From Sporomusaceae bacterium (lineage in GTDB: Bacteria; Bacillota_C; Negativicutes; Sporomusales_B; UBA7701), in contig JALHDI010000023.1 in assembly GCA_022839045.1 (NCBI GenBank), forward strand, positions 1 through 64,000: DNA of 64,000 nt, in the 5' to 3' direction. Shown here piece by piece: positions 8,784 through 16,945 of this stretch (positions are counted from its first letter, which is position 1; every line of letters starts with the position of its first letter). The position numbers were made by a program, and so were the translations under genes. The notes beneath the pieces are model-generated. The model had not been told where the DNA came from. It saw only the letters and a list, made by a program, of their open reading frames with translations, and ran no database searches.

Positions 8784-8812
8784 TTGACTTTGACGGGGAA
8801 ATATTTTACAAT
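8784..8812 (+). promoter_or_regulatory. Promoter of trxA
   Basis: TTGACT and TACAAT are separated by 17 bases, about 62 bases upstream of the trxA ATG. An overlapping TTGACG at 8790 is too close to serve. Confidence 0.8.
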
Positions 8813-8821
8813 AAAAACGAA

Positions 8822-8839
8822 CCCCCCCCGAGGGGGGGG
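8822..8839 (+). repeat. C8/G8 hairpin in the trxA leader
   Basis: Eight C residues, GA, then eight G residues form an all-GC stem just downstream of the predicted transcription start. No T run follows, so it is probably an mRNA 5' stabiliser or a G-run structure rather than a terminator. Confidence 0.7.
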
Positions 8840-8874
8840 ATAGCAGGAAACATTGCACAGGAAGGAGAATCTGC

Positions 8875-9198
8875 ATGTCAATAGTGAATATTGCCGATCA
8901 AGCCGATTTTGCCGACAAGGTGTTGAAATCCGCCCAGCCGGTGCTGGTCGATTTCTGGGCGCCGTGGTGCGGACCATGCAAGATGGTGGCGCCTGAACTG
9001 GAAGCCGTGGCCGCCGAATACGACGGCAAAGCGGTTGTGGCCAAGGTCAACGTCGACGAGCAACCCGAATTGGCCGGCCAATTCAAGGTCATGGGCATTC
9101 CGACCATGGTGGTCTTCAAGAACGGCGCGGAGGTCAACCGCATCGTCGGGTTCCGTCCTCGCCGCGATATCGCGGCGGCCATCGACGGAGCCGTGTAA
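8875..9198 (+). CDS. trxA: Thioredoxin
   Basis: The 107-aa thioredoxin is a cytoplasmic dithiol-disulfide oxidoreductase. The active site WCGPC lies within VLVDFWAPWCGPCKM at about residue 30, and the cis-Pro motif is GIPTMV. The ATG follows a GGAAGGAGAA site. It is a single-gene unit with its own promoter and terminator. Confidence 0.97.
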   Translation: MSIVNIADQADFADKVLKSAQPVLVDFWAPWCGPCKMVAPELEAVAAEYDGKAVVAKVNVDEQPELAGQFKVMGIPTMVVFKNGAEVNRIVGFRPRRDIAAAIDGAV

Positions 9199-9212
9199 CA
9201 CTTGGCAGGCAG

Positions 9213-9240
9213 AAAAGGCGGGGCACCCCCGCCTTTTTGT
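9213..9240 (+). terminator. Terminator of trxA
   Basis: The AAAGGCGGGG / CCCCGCCTTT stem with a short CAC loop is followed by T residues. Confidence 0.9.
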
Positions 9241-9286
9241 TTTCGGCTGTTTGAAAGCCTCGCACTTCGTGAAAGGAGGTGGGCCG

Positions 9287-9979
9287 ATGTCCGGACCGCT
9301 GGTGCTTATCGCCGACGACGACGCCCAGATAAGAGAACTGCTGAAATTGTATTTTGCCAAGGAAGGCTTTGCGGTGGCCGAGGCGGCCGACGGCGCGGAG
9401 ACGATCGTCAAGGTGCAGCAGCTGTCGCCCAGCCTGATCATCCTCGATATCATGATGCCGGTGCTCGACGGCCTGGAGGCCTGCCGCCAGATCCGCAAAT
9501 TTTCCCGCGTGCCGATCATCATGCTCACCGCCAGCGCCGATGACGACGACCGTATCCTCGGCCTCGAGACGGGGGCCGACGATTATATCGGCAAGCCTTT
9601 CAACCCCCGCGAGGTGGTGGCGAGGGTCAAGGCGGTGCTGCGCCGTTCGCCCGGGGCGGAGGCCGCCGCGGGCGACATTCTCAGGTTTCCCCACATGGAG
9701 ATCAACCGCGGCGAGTACACCGTAACCGCCTTCGGCCGCACCGAGCCCCTTACCGCCAAGGAAATGGAGCTGCTCTGGCATCTGGCCGCCCATCCGGGCC
9801 GCGTTTTTTCCCGCGAGCAGCTGCTGGAATCGGTGTGGGGCTATACGTATTGCGGGGATACCCGCACCGTCGACACTCATATCAAGCGCATCCGCCAGAA
9901 GATCGGCGCCCAGGACAGCACCCCCTGGGATATCAAGACGGTATGGGGGGTCGGCTACAAGTTTGAGGTGAAAGCGTGA
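9287..9979 (+). CDS. OmpR/PhoB-family response regulator
   Basis: The 230-aa regulator has an N-terminal receiver domain (acidic pair ADDD near residue 10, phospho-acceptor Asp in LIILDIMMP, Lys in GKPF). A winged-helix DNA-binding domain follows (TAKEMELLWHLAAHPGRVFS ... VDTHIKRIRQKIG ... WGVGYKFE). An AAAGGAGGTGGG site precedes ATG 9287. The stop overlaps the start of the histidine kinase, so the two form a co-translated pair. Confidence 0.95.
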   Translation: MSGPLVLIADDDAQIRELLKLYFAKEGFAVAEAADGAETIVKVQQLSPSLIILDIMMPVLDGLEACRQIRKFSRVPIIMLTASADDDDRILGLETGADDYIGKPFNPREVVARVKAVLRRSPGAEAAAGDILRFPHMEINRGEYTVTAFGRTEPLTAKEMELLWHLAAHPGRVFSREQLLESVWGYTYCGDTRTVDTHIKRIRQKIGAQDSTPWDIKTVWGVGYKFEVKA

Positions 9980-11502
9980 GAAACTCGCTCCAGCGCAGGC
10001 TGCTGTATAGCTACATAATGGTCGTGGTGCTGGTGCTGGCCGGCGTGTCGGCCGGCATTTCCCTCCTGCTGCGCGAGTACTTCCTCGCCAGCAAGCAGCA
10101 GGAGCTTGCCAACAAGGGCTACGAGCTCGGCCGCCTGGTCGAGAGCTATAACGAGGGCCGCATCGACCAGGCCCAGTTCACCAAGCTGATCGACAGCGTC
10201 GACGCTTTCCTGGACGCCCGCGTGTGGGTGATCGACGCCTCACGGCGGGTTGTCGCCATTTCGACGCCGCCCCGCAGCGGCATGGGGCGCGGTCCCGGCA
10301 TGATGGGCCAGGGCGGCTCCGGTATGGGGCGTGGTCCTGGCATGATGGGCCAGGGCGGCCACGGCATGGGCCAGGGGAACGTAATGGCGCGGGGGCTGGC
10401 CGAGCGGCTGGAGCCGGTGTTCGGCGGCCAGGTCCTGACGAGGAGTTTTTACCACCCCGCTTACGGGGAAAATATGCTGATCGTCGGCGTGCCGCTTTTC
10501 AGGGCGGACGGGACGGTGAACGGCGCCGTCATCCTCAACTCCCCGGTCCGCGGCGTCGACGAGTTCCTTCAGCGCCTCTACTTTTATATCGGCGGCCTCG
10601 GCCTCGCGGCCCTGCTGCTGACGTTTTTCCTCGTCCGCCGGCTGGCCAGCGGCATCACCCGCCCGCTCCGCGACATGCAGGAGGCGGCGGCCACGATGGC
10701 CCGCGGCGATTACGCCATCAGGGTGAAGGCGGACGACGGCGACGAGGTCGGGGAGCTTGGCCGGTCGCTCAACGCGCTGGCCCAGGAACTCGGCCGGTTC
10801 GTCGCCGGCACGGCGAGGATGGAGAAGCTGCGGCGCGATTTCGTCGCCAACATCTCCCACGAGCTAAGGACGCCGCTGACCGTCATCCGCGGCTATACCG
10901 AAGCCCTGCTTGACGGCACCGTCCAGGAGCCGCGGGAAGCTGAGAAGTACCACCGCGTGATGCGGGACGAGACCGTGCGGCTGGAGGGGCTGATAAACGA
11001 GCTGCTCGATCTCAGCCGCCTGCAGGCCGAAGGCGCCGTCCTGACGATGGAGAGGATCCCGCTGGCGGCCATCGCCGAGAGCGTCGTGTCGCTGCTCACG
11101 CCCCGGGCCGAGCAGGCCAGGGTGGCCCTGGCGCTGGAGACGGACGGCGAGACCGCCGTTAACGGCAACGGCGACCGGCTAACCCAGTTGCTGCTCATCC
11201 TGCTCGACAACGCGCTAAAATTCACCCCGGCCGGGGGGAAGGTGACGGCCAGCGTCGTCCGCGCCGGCGGCGAGGTGCGGCTGCAGGTGGCCGACACCGG
11301 CAGCGGCATCGCCCGCGAGGACCTGCCCTTCATCTGGGAGAGATTCTACAAAGCGGACAAGTCCCATGGCCGGACCGCCGCCGGCACCGGTCTCGGGCTG
11401 GCCATCGCCCGCGAGATCGTCGCCCGCCACGGCGCCCGCGCCGAGGTGGAGAGCGAGCTCGGGAAGGGAAGCAGGTTTACCGTCTATTTCCCGGCCGTCT
11501 GA
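9976..11502 (+). CDS. Sensor histidine kinase with Met/Gly-rich extracellular loop
   Basis: The 508-aa membrane kinase has a first membrane helix at about residues 12-32. An extracellular sensor region follows to about 195, then a second helix, a HAMP domain, HisKA (FVANISHELRTPLTVIRGY, phospho-His inside SHELRTP) and HATPase_c (DNALKFTP, DTGSGIA, GTGLGLAI). The sensor region contains two direct copies of GMGRGPGMMGQGG followed by GMGQG, at about residues 100-136. This Met-rich stretch is unlike the rest of the protein and could bind Cu(I)/Ag(I), but that is inference. GTG 9976 overlaps the regulator stop. Confidence 0.93.
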   Translation: MRNSLQRRLLYSYIMVVVLVLAGVSAGISLLLREYFLASKQQELANKGYELGRLVESYNEGRIDQAQFTKLIDSVDAFLDARVWVIDASRRVVAISTPPRSGMGRGPGMMGQGGSGMGRGPGMMGQGGHGMGQGNVMARGLAERLEPVFGGQVLTRSFYHPAYGENMLIVGVPLFRADGTVNGAVILNSPVRGVDEFLQRLYFYIGGLGLAALLLTFFLVRRLASGITRPLRDMQEAAATMARGDYAIRVKADDGDEVGELGRSLNALAQELGRFVAGTARMEKLRRDFVANISHELRTPLTVIRGYTEALLDGTVQEPREAEKYHRVMRDETVRLEGLINELLDLSRLQAEGAVLTMERIPLAAIAESVVSLLTPRAEQARVALALETDGETAVNGNGDRLTQLLLILLDNALKFTPAGGKVTASVVRAGGEVRLQVADTGSGIAREDLPFIWERFYKADKSHGRTAAGTGLGLAIAREIVARHGARAEVESELGKGSRFTVYFPAV

Positions 11503-11540
11503 ACGGCCGTTACTGATAGACGTTTTAGGAGGATTATCTT

Positions 11541-13088
11541 ATGTTCACCCGGTTCCGACGCCTTGCCGCCGTCCTGCTGATCCTGGCGCTGGCTATGTCG
11601 CTCATCGGCGCCACCTCGGCGGCCCAGCCGGGCGTGGTCCGCCTCGATATCCTGGCGGTCAACGACTTCCACGGCGCGCTCGCGGCCGAAGGCAAGAACC
11701 CCGGCGCGGCCGCGCTGGCCGCCTTCCTCAAGGCGGAACGGGACAAGAACCCGGCCGGCACGCTCATCCTCAGCGCGGGCGACATGTTCCAAGGCACTCC
11801 CGATTCCAATCTGTTGCGCGGCAAAACGGTGGTCGAGGTGATGAACGCAGTTGGCTTCGACGCCATGACCCTGGGCAACCACGAGTTCGACTGGGGGCTG
11901 GACGCGCTCAGGGAACGCATGGCGCAGGCCACCTTCCCGATGCTGTCCGCCAACATCCTCGACAAGAGCAGCGGCCGGCGGGCCGATCTGGTCTCGCCGT
12001 ACGTCATCCTGGAACGCGCGGGGGTGAAAATCGCCGTCGTCGGGTTAACGACCCCCGATACGGCGCTGACTACCAATCCCAGGAACGTTCAGGATTTCAT
12101 TTTCGCCGATCCGGCCGGGTCTCTGAAGGCGCTGCTTCCCGAGTTGAAAGCGAAGGGCGCGGATGTTGTCGTCGTCCTCGCTCACCTGGCGAGCTATCCC
12201 GGCGAAGCGCCGGGCGACGAGGCGGACGATCTGGTCGCGGCCGTGGGAAGCGACCTGGCCGCCGTCATCAGCGGCCATTCCCACCTCAGGGTGGACGACG
12301 ACGAGGGCGTACCGGTCGTGCAGGGTTATTATAACGGCCGGTCGGTGGCAACCGTCCATATCGCCTACAGCACCGCGAGCAAGGAGGTCCTCGGCGCTAC
12401 GGCCGAAGTGAGGGACGTGCCGCCCGGCTTCGCCCCCGACAAGCGGGTGGCGGCGATCGTCGCCGCGTCGCAAAGCGAGATCGCGCCGGTGAAGGGGCTT
12501 GTCCTCGGCCGGTCGGCGACCGCTTTGCCCCACGACCGTTACCGGCTGTCGCCGCTGGGCCAGTGGGCGACCGACGCGATGCGGCTGGCCGCCCGGACGG
12601 ACATCGCGTTATGCAACGGCGGCAGCCTGCGCACCGGGCTGGCGGCGGGCCCCGTCACCCTCGGCGATATGTACGCGGTGATGCCTTTCGACGACAACCT
12701 TAACGTGGCCGAGATGACAGGCGCCCAGGTGCTGGCCGCCCTCGAGTACGGGATCGCCAATCCCAAGTTCGGCACGCTCCAGTTCTCCGGTCTCACGGTC
12801 GAGTACCGCGCCGCGGCTCCGGCCGGCCGGCGGGTGGCGGCGGCGATCCTGGCGGACGGCAGCCCGCTGGAAGCCGGCAAGACCTATCTGGTGGCTGTGA
12901 GCGATTTCCTCGTCGCCGGCGGCGACGGCTACGACATGATCAAGGCGGCCGTCCGCCGCACCGATACTTTCCTGACGCTGCGCGACGCGCTGGCCGAAGC
13001 AGTGCGGAAGGCGGGCGTGATCCGCTTCCAGGGCGACGGCCGGCTGAAAGAGCTGAGCAGGAGCGCGGCCCCGGTTATCGCGGCATAA
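11541..13088 (+). CDS. Exported 5'-nucleotidase / metallophosphatase (UshA-like)
   Basis: The 515-aa exported enzyme has a signal peptide (LAMSLIGATSAAQP; cleavage likely after SAA) and an N-terminal metallophosphoesterase domain (DILAVNDFHG, GDMFQGTP, LGNHEFDWG, ISGHSHL). A C-terminal 5'-nucleotidase substrate-binding domain follows (CNGGSLRTG, FDDNLNVAEMTG, FLVAGGDGYDM). It should hydrolyse nucleotides or related phosphoesters in the periplasm. An AGGAGG site precedes the ATG. It follows the two-component system by 38 bases and may be in the same transcript. Confidence 0.92.
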   Translation: MFTRFRRLAAVLLILALAMSLIGATSAAQPGVVRLDILAVNDFHGALAAEGKNPGAAALAAFLKAERDKNPAGTLILSAGDMFQGTPDSNLLRGKTVVEVMNAVGFDAMTLGNHEFDWGLDALRERMAQATFPMLSANILDKSSGRRADLVSPYVILERAGVKIAVVGLTTPDTALTTNPRNVQDFIFADPAGSLKALLPELKAKGADVVVVLAHLASYPGEAPGDEADDLVAAVGSDLAAVISGHSHLRVDDDEGVPVVQGYYNGRSVATVHIAYSTASKEVLGATAEVRDVPPGFAPDKRVAAIVAASQSEIAPVKGLVLGRSATALPHDRYRLSPLGQWATDAMRLAARTDIALCNGGSLRTGLAAGPVTLGDMYAVMPFDDNLNVAEMTGAQVLAALEYGIANPKFGTLQFSGLTVEYRAAAPAGRRVAAAILADGSPLEAGKTYLVAVSDFLVAGGDGYDMIKAAVRRTDTFLTLRDALAEAVRKAGVIRFQGDGRLKELSRSAAPVIAA

Positions 13089-13099
13089 AAAAATATTCA

Positions 13100-13128
13100 T
13101 TGTCTAAACTCGTCCTGTTTGCGATAAT
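13100..13128 (+). promoter_or_regulatory. Possible promoter of tatA
   Basis: TTGTCT and GATAAT are separated by 17 bases and lie 28 bases upstream of the tatA ATG. Confidence 0.55.
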
Positions 13129-13155
13129 GTAATTATACTGGAGAGGAGGCTCTTT

Positions 13156-13362
13156 ATGTTCAACATCGGCATGACCGAACTGATACTGGTGCTGGTTATC
13201 GTTCTCGTCGTTTTCGGGCCCTCGAAGCTGCCGGAGGTCGGCAAGGCGATCGGCAAGAGCATCCGCGGCTTCAAAGAGGAAACCAACGGCATGAAGGAAG
13301 AAATCCACAAAGCCACCGCTTTGGAAGCCCCCCCGGCCAAGGATCAGGGGAAGACGTCCTAA
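13156..13362 (+). CDS. tatA: Sec-independent translocase subunit TatA/TatE
   Basis: The 68-aa protein has one N-terminal membrane helix ([18 protein letters not shown], with the conserved FGPSKLP hinge), an amphipathic helix ([12 protein letters not shown]) and a short acidic/basic tail. It forms the twin-arginine pore. GGAGAGGAGG precedes the start. It fits functionally with the Tat-exported hydrogenase small subunit 3.6 kb downstream. No tatC is in the window. Confidence 0.93.
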   Translation: MFNIGMTELILVLVIVLVVFGPSKLPEVGKAIGKSIRGFKEETNGMKEEIHKATALEAPPAKDQGKTS

Positions 13363-13373
13363 CCAAGCCTTCG

Positions 13374-13458
13374 TACGCAAAGCCGGGCAGGAACGACCTG
13401 CCACGGAATCGGGCCAACATTCCGAGGCTGCTTTCGTGACCGGAAGCCGCCTTTTCTT
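13374..13458 (+). promoter_or_regulatory. Structured RNA leader with intrinsic terminator (putative attenuator or riboswitch)
   Basis: Two compact hairpins (GGCAGG-AACGA-CCTGCC at 13385-13402 and CGGAAT...ATTCCG at 13404-13424) can be enclosed by ACG(C)AAAGC (13374-13382) pairing with GCTTTCGT (13430-13437). The last strand is also part of a strong alternative hairpin, GGCTGCTTTC / GGAAGCCGCC (13426-13451), followed by TTTTCTT. The fold could therefore switch between a three-way junction and a terminator 28 bases before the next ATG. The layout loosely recalls Moco/Tuco elements, but I cannot confirm a known class. The simple alternative is the tatA terminator plus chance hairpins. Confidence 0.55.
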
Positions 13459-13485
13459 ATCTATTTCCTCGCGAGGAGGAATACT

Positions 13486-14502
13486 ATGCCGGTGGCTGTC
13501 GACCGCCAATTGTGCCTCAACGACAACTACAAGCGCATTGAGTGCCGGCGCTGCGCCGCCACCTGCCCATACGGCTGCATTGACGACAACCTCGCCGTCG
13601 ACGCTGGTCGCTGCACCGACTGCGGCCTGTGCCTGACGGCCTGTCCGGCCGACGCCGTGAAGGGCGAGAGTTTCCCCCGCGCCCCCCTGGACAAGGTTTT
13701 GGATGATCCGGCCTTGCCGCTGCTGCTGGCCTGCCGGCGACGGCGGGAGGACAGCGCCTGGCCGTGCCTGGGCTTCCTCGACGGCCGCCTGCTGCTGGCG
13801 ATGGCCGGCAGCGGCCAGGACTGCGCCCGGCAGGTTGCTGTGGACGATACCGCCTGCACGGCCTGCAGACCGGAGGTAGCCGCCCACTTGGCGGCAACCC
13901 TCGCCGAAGCGAACCGCCTGCTGACTGAGGCAGGGAAGCCAGCCATCCTGCGGGGCGAAGACGCCGCGCGCCAGACGGTGAAGGAGCGGCCCATCTCGCG
14001 CCGGGCGTTTTTCGCCACCCTCCTCGGGGCGACGGTCGATACCGTCCGCGAGGTGGTGGCCGCGGGTACGGCCGGCGGCGACCGATTGCCGCGGCAGGAA
14101 TGGTTTGCCCGCTACGCCGGCGTTTTCACGTCCGCTGCGCCGTCGCCCTTTTTTACCGCCCTGACCATCGGCGAAGCCTGCCTGGCCTGCGGCCTGTGCG
14201 TCAGGATCTGTCCCAACAAGGCCCTTACCGCCGAAGACCACGGCGCCGCCCTCGACTTTTACCACCGGCCGGGACGCTGTACGGGCTGCGGCCTTTGCGC
14301 CGCCCACTGCCCGCAGGGCGCGCTGGCGGTGGCGGCTCCCGGGCGGCCGGAGCCTTATCACGTAGCCAGACGCGACCTGCCCCGCTGCCAGAGCTGCGGC
14401 CAGGTCTACCAGCCGGTCGGCAATCAGCCCGTCTGCATCGAATGCCTGCTGAAAAACACTAGCCGGAGTATATTACCGCAAAATACGGAGGATAACGAAT
14501 GA
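13486..14502 (+). CDS. Polyferredoxin-like 4Fe-4S protein
   Basis: The 338-aa protein carries several [4Fe-4S] motifs: an N-terminal 2x[4Fe-4S] pair (CRRCAATCPYGC and CTDCGLCLTACP) and a C-terminal pair (CLACGLCVRICP and CTGCGLCAAHCP). It ends with a CQSC/CIEC zinc-ribbon-like tail. Between the ferredoxin parts is a twin-arginine-like SRRAFF at about residue 172, which is internal and so not an obvious signal peptide. The ATG follows GAGGAGGA. Its stop overlaps the nirJ1 start, so it is co-translated with the radical SAM genes and may supply them with electrons (inference). Confidence 0.88.
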   Translation: MPVAVDRQLCLNDNYKRIECRRCAATCPYGCIDDNLAVDAGRCTDCGLCLTACPADAVKGESFPRAPLDKVLDDPALPLLLACRRRREDSAWPCLGFLDGRLLLAMAGSGQDCARQVAVDDTACTACRPEVAAHLAATLAEANRLLTEAGKPAILRGEDAARQTVKERPISRRAFFATLLGATVDTVREVVAAGTAGGDRLPRQEWFARYAGVFTSAAPSPFFTALTIGEACLACGLCVRICPNKALTAEDHGAALDFYHRPGRCTGCGLCAAHCPQGALAVAAPGRPEPYHVARRDLPRCQSCGQVYQPVGNQPVCIECLLKNTSRSILPQNTEDNE

Positions 14503-15576
14503 TAGGCTGTACCAAATTACTTTGCGGCACCGCCACCATCTCCGACATCGTCAAATACGGCCGCAGCTCCCGCGATTTGCCGCCCCACATGCTGCAGTTC
14601 TCGTCCGACGCCACCCCCATCGTCGTCTGGAACATGACCAACCGCTGCAACCTTAGCTGCCGCCACTGCTACATCGAGGCCGAGGACCGCGCCTACAAGG
14701 GCGAGCTGACCACTGATGAGGCGAAGATCTTTATCGACGACCTCGCGGCCATGAAGGTGCCGGTGCTGCTCTTTTCCGGCGGCGAGCCGCTCATCCGCGA
14801 AGACCTGTTCGAACTGGGCGCGTACGCCGTGGCCAAGGGCATTCGCCCCGTCATCTCGACCAACGGCACCCTCATCACCCCCGAGGCGGCCCGCAAGATC
14901 AAGGAAACCGGCTTCCAGTACGTCGGCATCAGCATCGACGGCAACGAAGAGGTGCACCGTCAACAAGCTCAACCGCCATACCCTGCCGGAGATCCTCGAT
15001 CTGGTGGAGCGGGAGAAGATCGCCCGCTTCTGTATGTATCATCTCGTCTACGCCGGCCGCGGCAAAGGCATGGCCGACCTTGATACCACCGCCGAGGAAA
15101 AGCGCCAGACCATCGATCTGCTGATCGAAAAGACGCTTGATTTCAACCGCCGGGGGGTGGAGGTGGAGATCCTCACCACCGACAACCACGCCGACGGCAT
15201 TTATATCCTCCAGCATATCGAACGCACCCAGCCGGAGCGGGTGGAGGAGATAAAAAAACTGCTCGCGATGCACGGCGGCTGCTCGGCCGGCGAGAAGATG
15301 GCCAACGTCGACCCGCGCGGCGACGTGCACGCCTGTCAGTTCTGGGGCCACGTCACCCTCGGCAACGTCCGCGAGAAACCGTTCAGCGAGATATGGCAGA
15401 AGAGCCGGGACGAATTCCTCCTCAGGCTCCGCGACAAGGCCGGCCACCTTGGGGGCCGCTGCGGCGAGTGCCGCTACAAGAGCCTGTGCGGCGGCTGCCG
15501 CATCCGGGCCGAGGCGGCCACCGGCGACCTGTGGGGCGAGGACCCGGCTTGCTATCTGACCGACTGGAAGGAGTAA
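14499..15576 (+). pseudogene. nirJ1: Radical SAM/SPASM protein NirJ1-like (AhbC-type haem biosynthesis), disrupted
   Basis: NirJ1-type proteins of Firmicutes resemble AhbC, which decarboxylates or modifies siroheme-derived porphyrins. The 5' part reads through the radical SAM core (MTNRCNLSCRHC, FSGGEPLI, STNGTLITPEA, GISIDGNEEVH) in one frame to about 14957. The sequence then jumps to another frame at TVNKLN (from 14956), which continues to 15576 with the SPASM cluster Cys residues (CGECRYKSLCGGC). The segment that normally links these two motifs in radical SAM cores, about 30 residues, is absent, and the reading frame is lost. I read this as an internal deletion, real or from assembly. Confidence 0.82.
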
Positions 15577-15583
15577 GCCCGCC

Positions 15584-16567
15584 ATGATTATTTCCTGGAA
15601 TACGACCCGGGCCTGCAATTTAAGCTGCGTGCACTGCTACCGCGACGCCGGCGCCGCCGAAACCGGCGAGCTGACGACGGCCGAAGGCAAGAAGCTGCTG
15701 GACGAAATCGCCCGCGCCGGTTTCAAAATCATGGTCTTCAGCGGCGGCGAACCGCTTATCCGCCCCGATATCTACGAGCTGATCGGCCATGCCAGGAAGC
15801 TCGGCCTCAGGCCGGTGCTCGGCACCAACGGCATCCTCATAACCCCGGAGGCGGCCGCCAGGCTCAAGGAAGCGGGGGCGGCCTGCGCCGGCATCAGCCT
15901 CGACAGCCGCGACCGGGAGAAGCACGACTGGTTCCGCGGCTACGAAGGGGCCTGGCAAGAGACGATGAAAGGCATCGCCGCCTGCCGCGAAGCCGGCCTG
16001 CCGTTCCAGCTCCATACCACCGTCATGAACTGGAACGAGGACGAGGTGACGGCGATAACCGACCTGGCGGTGGAGCTTGGGGCGGTGGCCCACCATATCT
16101 TTTTCCTCGTGCCCACCGGCCGGGGGAAGGACATCGCGGAGACCACCCTCAAAACCCAGCAGTACGAAGCCTTGCTGGAAAGGATCCTCGCCAAGCAGGC
16201 CGAGGTGCCCATCGAGCTCAAGCCCACCTGCGCCCCGCAGTTCATGCGCATCGCCAGGCAGAAGGGCATCCCGATGCGGTTCTCCAAGGGCTGCCTCGCC
16301 GGGACCACCTACTGCGTCATCCTGCCGGGCGGCGACGTGCATCCCTGCCCCTACCTGCCGCTGAAGGCCGGCAACGTGCGCGAGGCGCCCTTCGATGCCA
16401 TTTGGCGGGACAGCGCCCTCTTCCACGAGCTACGGCATCAGCCCCTCAAAGGCGGCTGCGGCCGCTGCGGCTACGGCGACATCTGCGGCGGCTGCCGGGC
16501 CAGGGCGTATTACTATTCGGACGGCGATTATCTGGCTGAGGAGCCGTGGTGCGCCTGCGGCCGGTAA
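15584..16567 (+). CDS. nirJ2: Radical SAM/SPASM protein NirJ2-like (AhbD-type haem biosynthesis)
   Basis: The 327-aa protein carries the radical SAM triad CNLSCVHC near residue 11, GGEPLI, and a C-terminal SPASM domain (CLAGTTYCVILPGGDVHPC and CGRCGYGDICGGC). NirJ2/AhbD-type enzymes convert Fe-coproporphyrin III to haem b in the siroheme-dependent pathway. This assignment rests on family resemblance and the tandem order with nirJ1. It starts 7 bases after the nirJ1 stop. Haem b would be needed by the hydrogenase cytochrome encoded downstream. Confidence 0.85.
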   Translation: MIISWNTTRACNLSCVHCYRDAGAAETGELTTAEGKKLLDEIARAGFKIMVFSGGEPLIRPDIYELIGHARKLGLRPVLGTNGILITPEAAARLKEAGAACAGISLDSRDREKHDWFRGYEGAWQETMKGIAACREAGLPFQLHTTVMNWNEDEVTAITDLAVELGAVAHHIFFLVPTGRGKDIAETTLKTQQYEALLERILAKQAEVPIELKPTCAPQFMRIARQKGIPMRFSKGCLAGTTYCVILPGGDVHPCPYLPLKAGNVREAPFDAIWRDSALFHELRHQPLKGGCGRCGYGDICGGCRARAYYYSDGDYLAEEPWCACGR

Positions 16568-16572
16568 TTACG

Positions 16573-16692
16573 ATTGTCGAGAAGGCCCCATCTGCGGCGT
16601 TGCTCCTCGGATGGCCTACTCGACGTACGCACTAAGTACGCCGTCGTAGGCCATCCTCCGGTGCGCCTTGCATCTGGGGCCTTCTCGACAAT
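16573..16692. repeat. 120-nt long palindromic (stem-loop) element
   Basis: The 17-nt outer arms ATTGTCGAGAAGGCCCC (16573-16589) and their exact complement (16676-16692) enclose an inner imperfect palindrome (GGATGGCCTAC...GTAGGCCATCC). The centre is GTACGCACTAAGTACG. The whole can fold into a single hairpin. It has no coding capacity and no T tract, which fits an interspersed palindromic repeat or MITE-like element better than a plain terminator. Confidence 0.85.
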
Positions 16693-16945
16693 CTTGGTTA
16701 TGCTATAAATAACAGGGCCGAACCCGGTCATTTGTTTTTTCTTATATCCCCCCTCCCCAGGGGGATAAACAATGCCTATATCACTATAACTTATTGCTGC
16801 GTTGAAGCCCGACCATTTCTTTGATACGATTGAGATGAGAATGAAAATTCCCGCTTTTTTTACTTTGGCACCGGACGGAAAACGCGGATGTCCTGGCGGG
16901 AACACCTTAGCGGAATCTTACTTAAATTTAGAGGGAGGGGTGCAT

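Noticed and set aside
16802..16945. Longer N-terminus for the hydrogenase small subunit
   Set aside because: The extra 48 codons precede the Tat signal and lack a ribosome-binding site, while ATG 16946 has a strong one.
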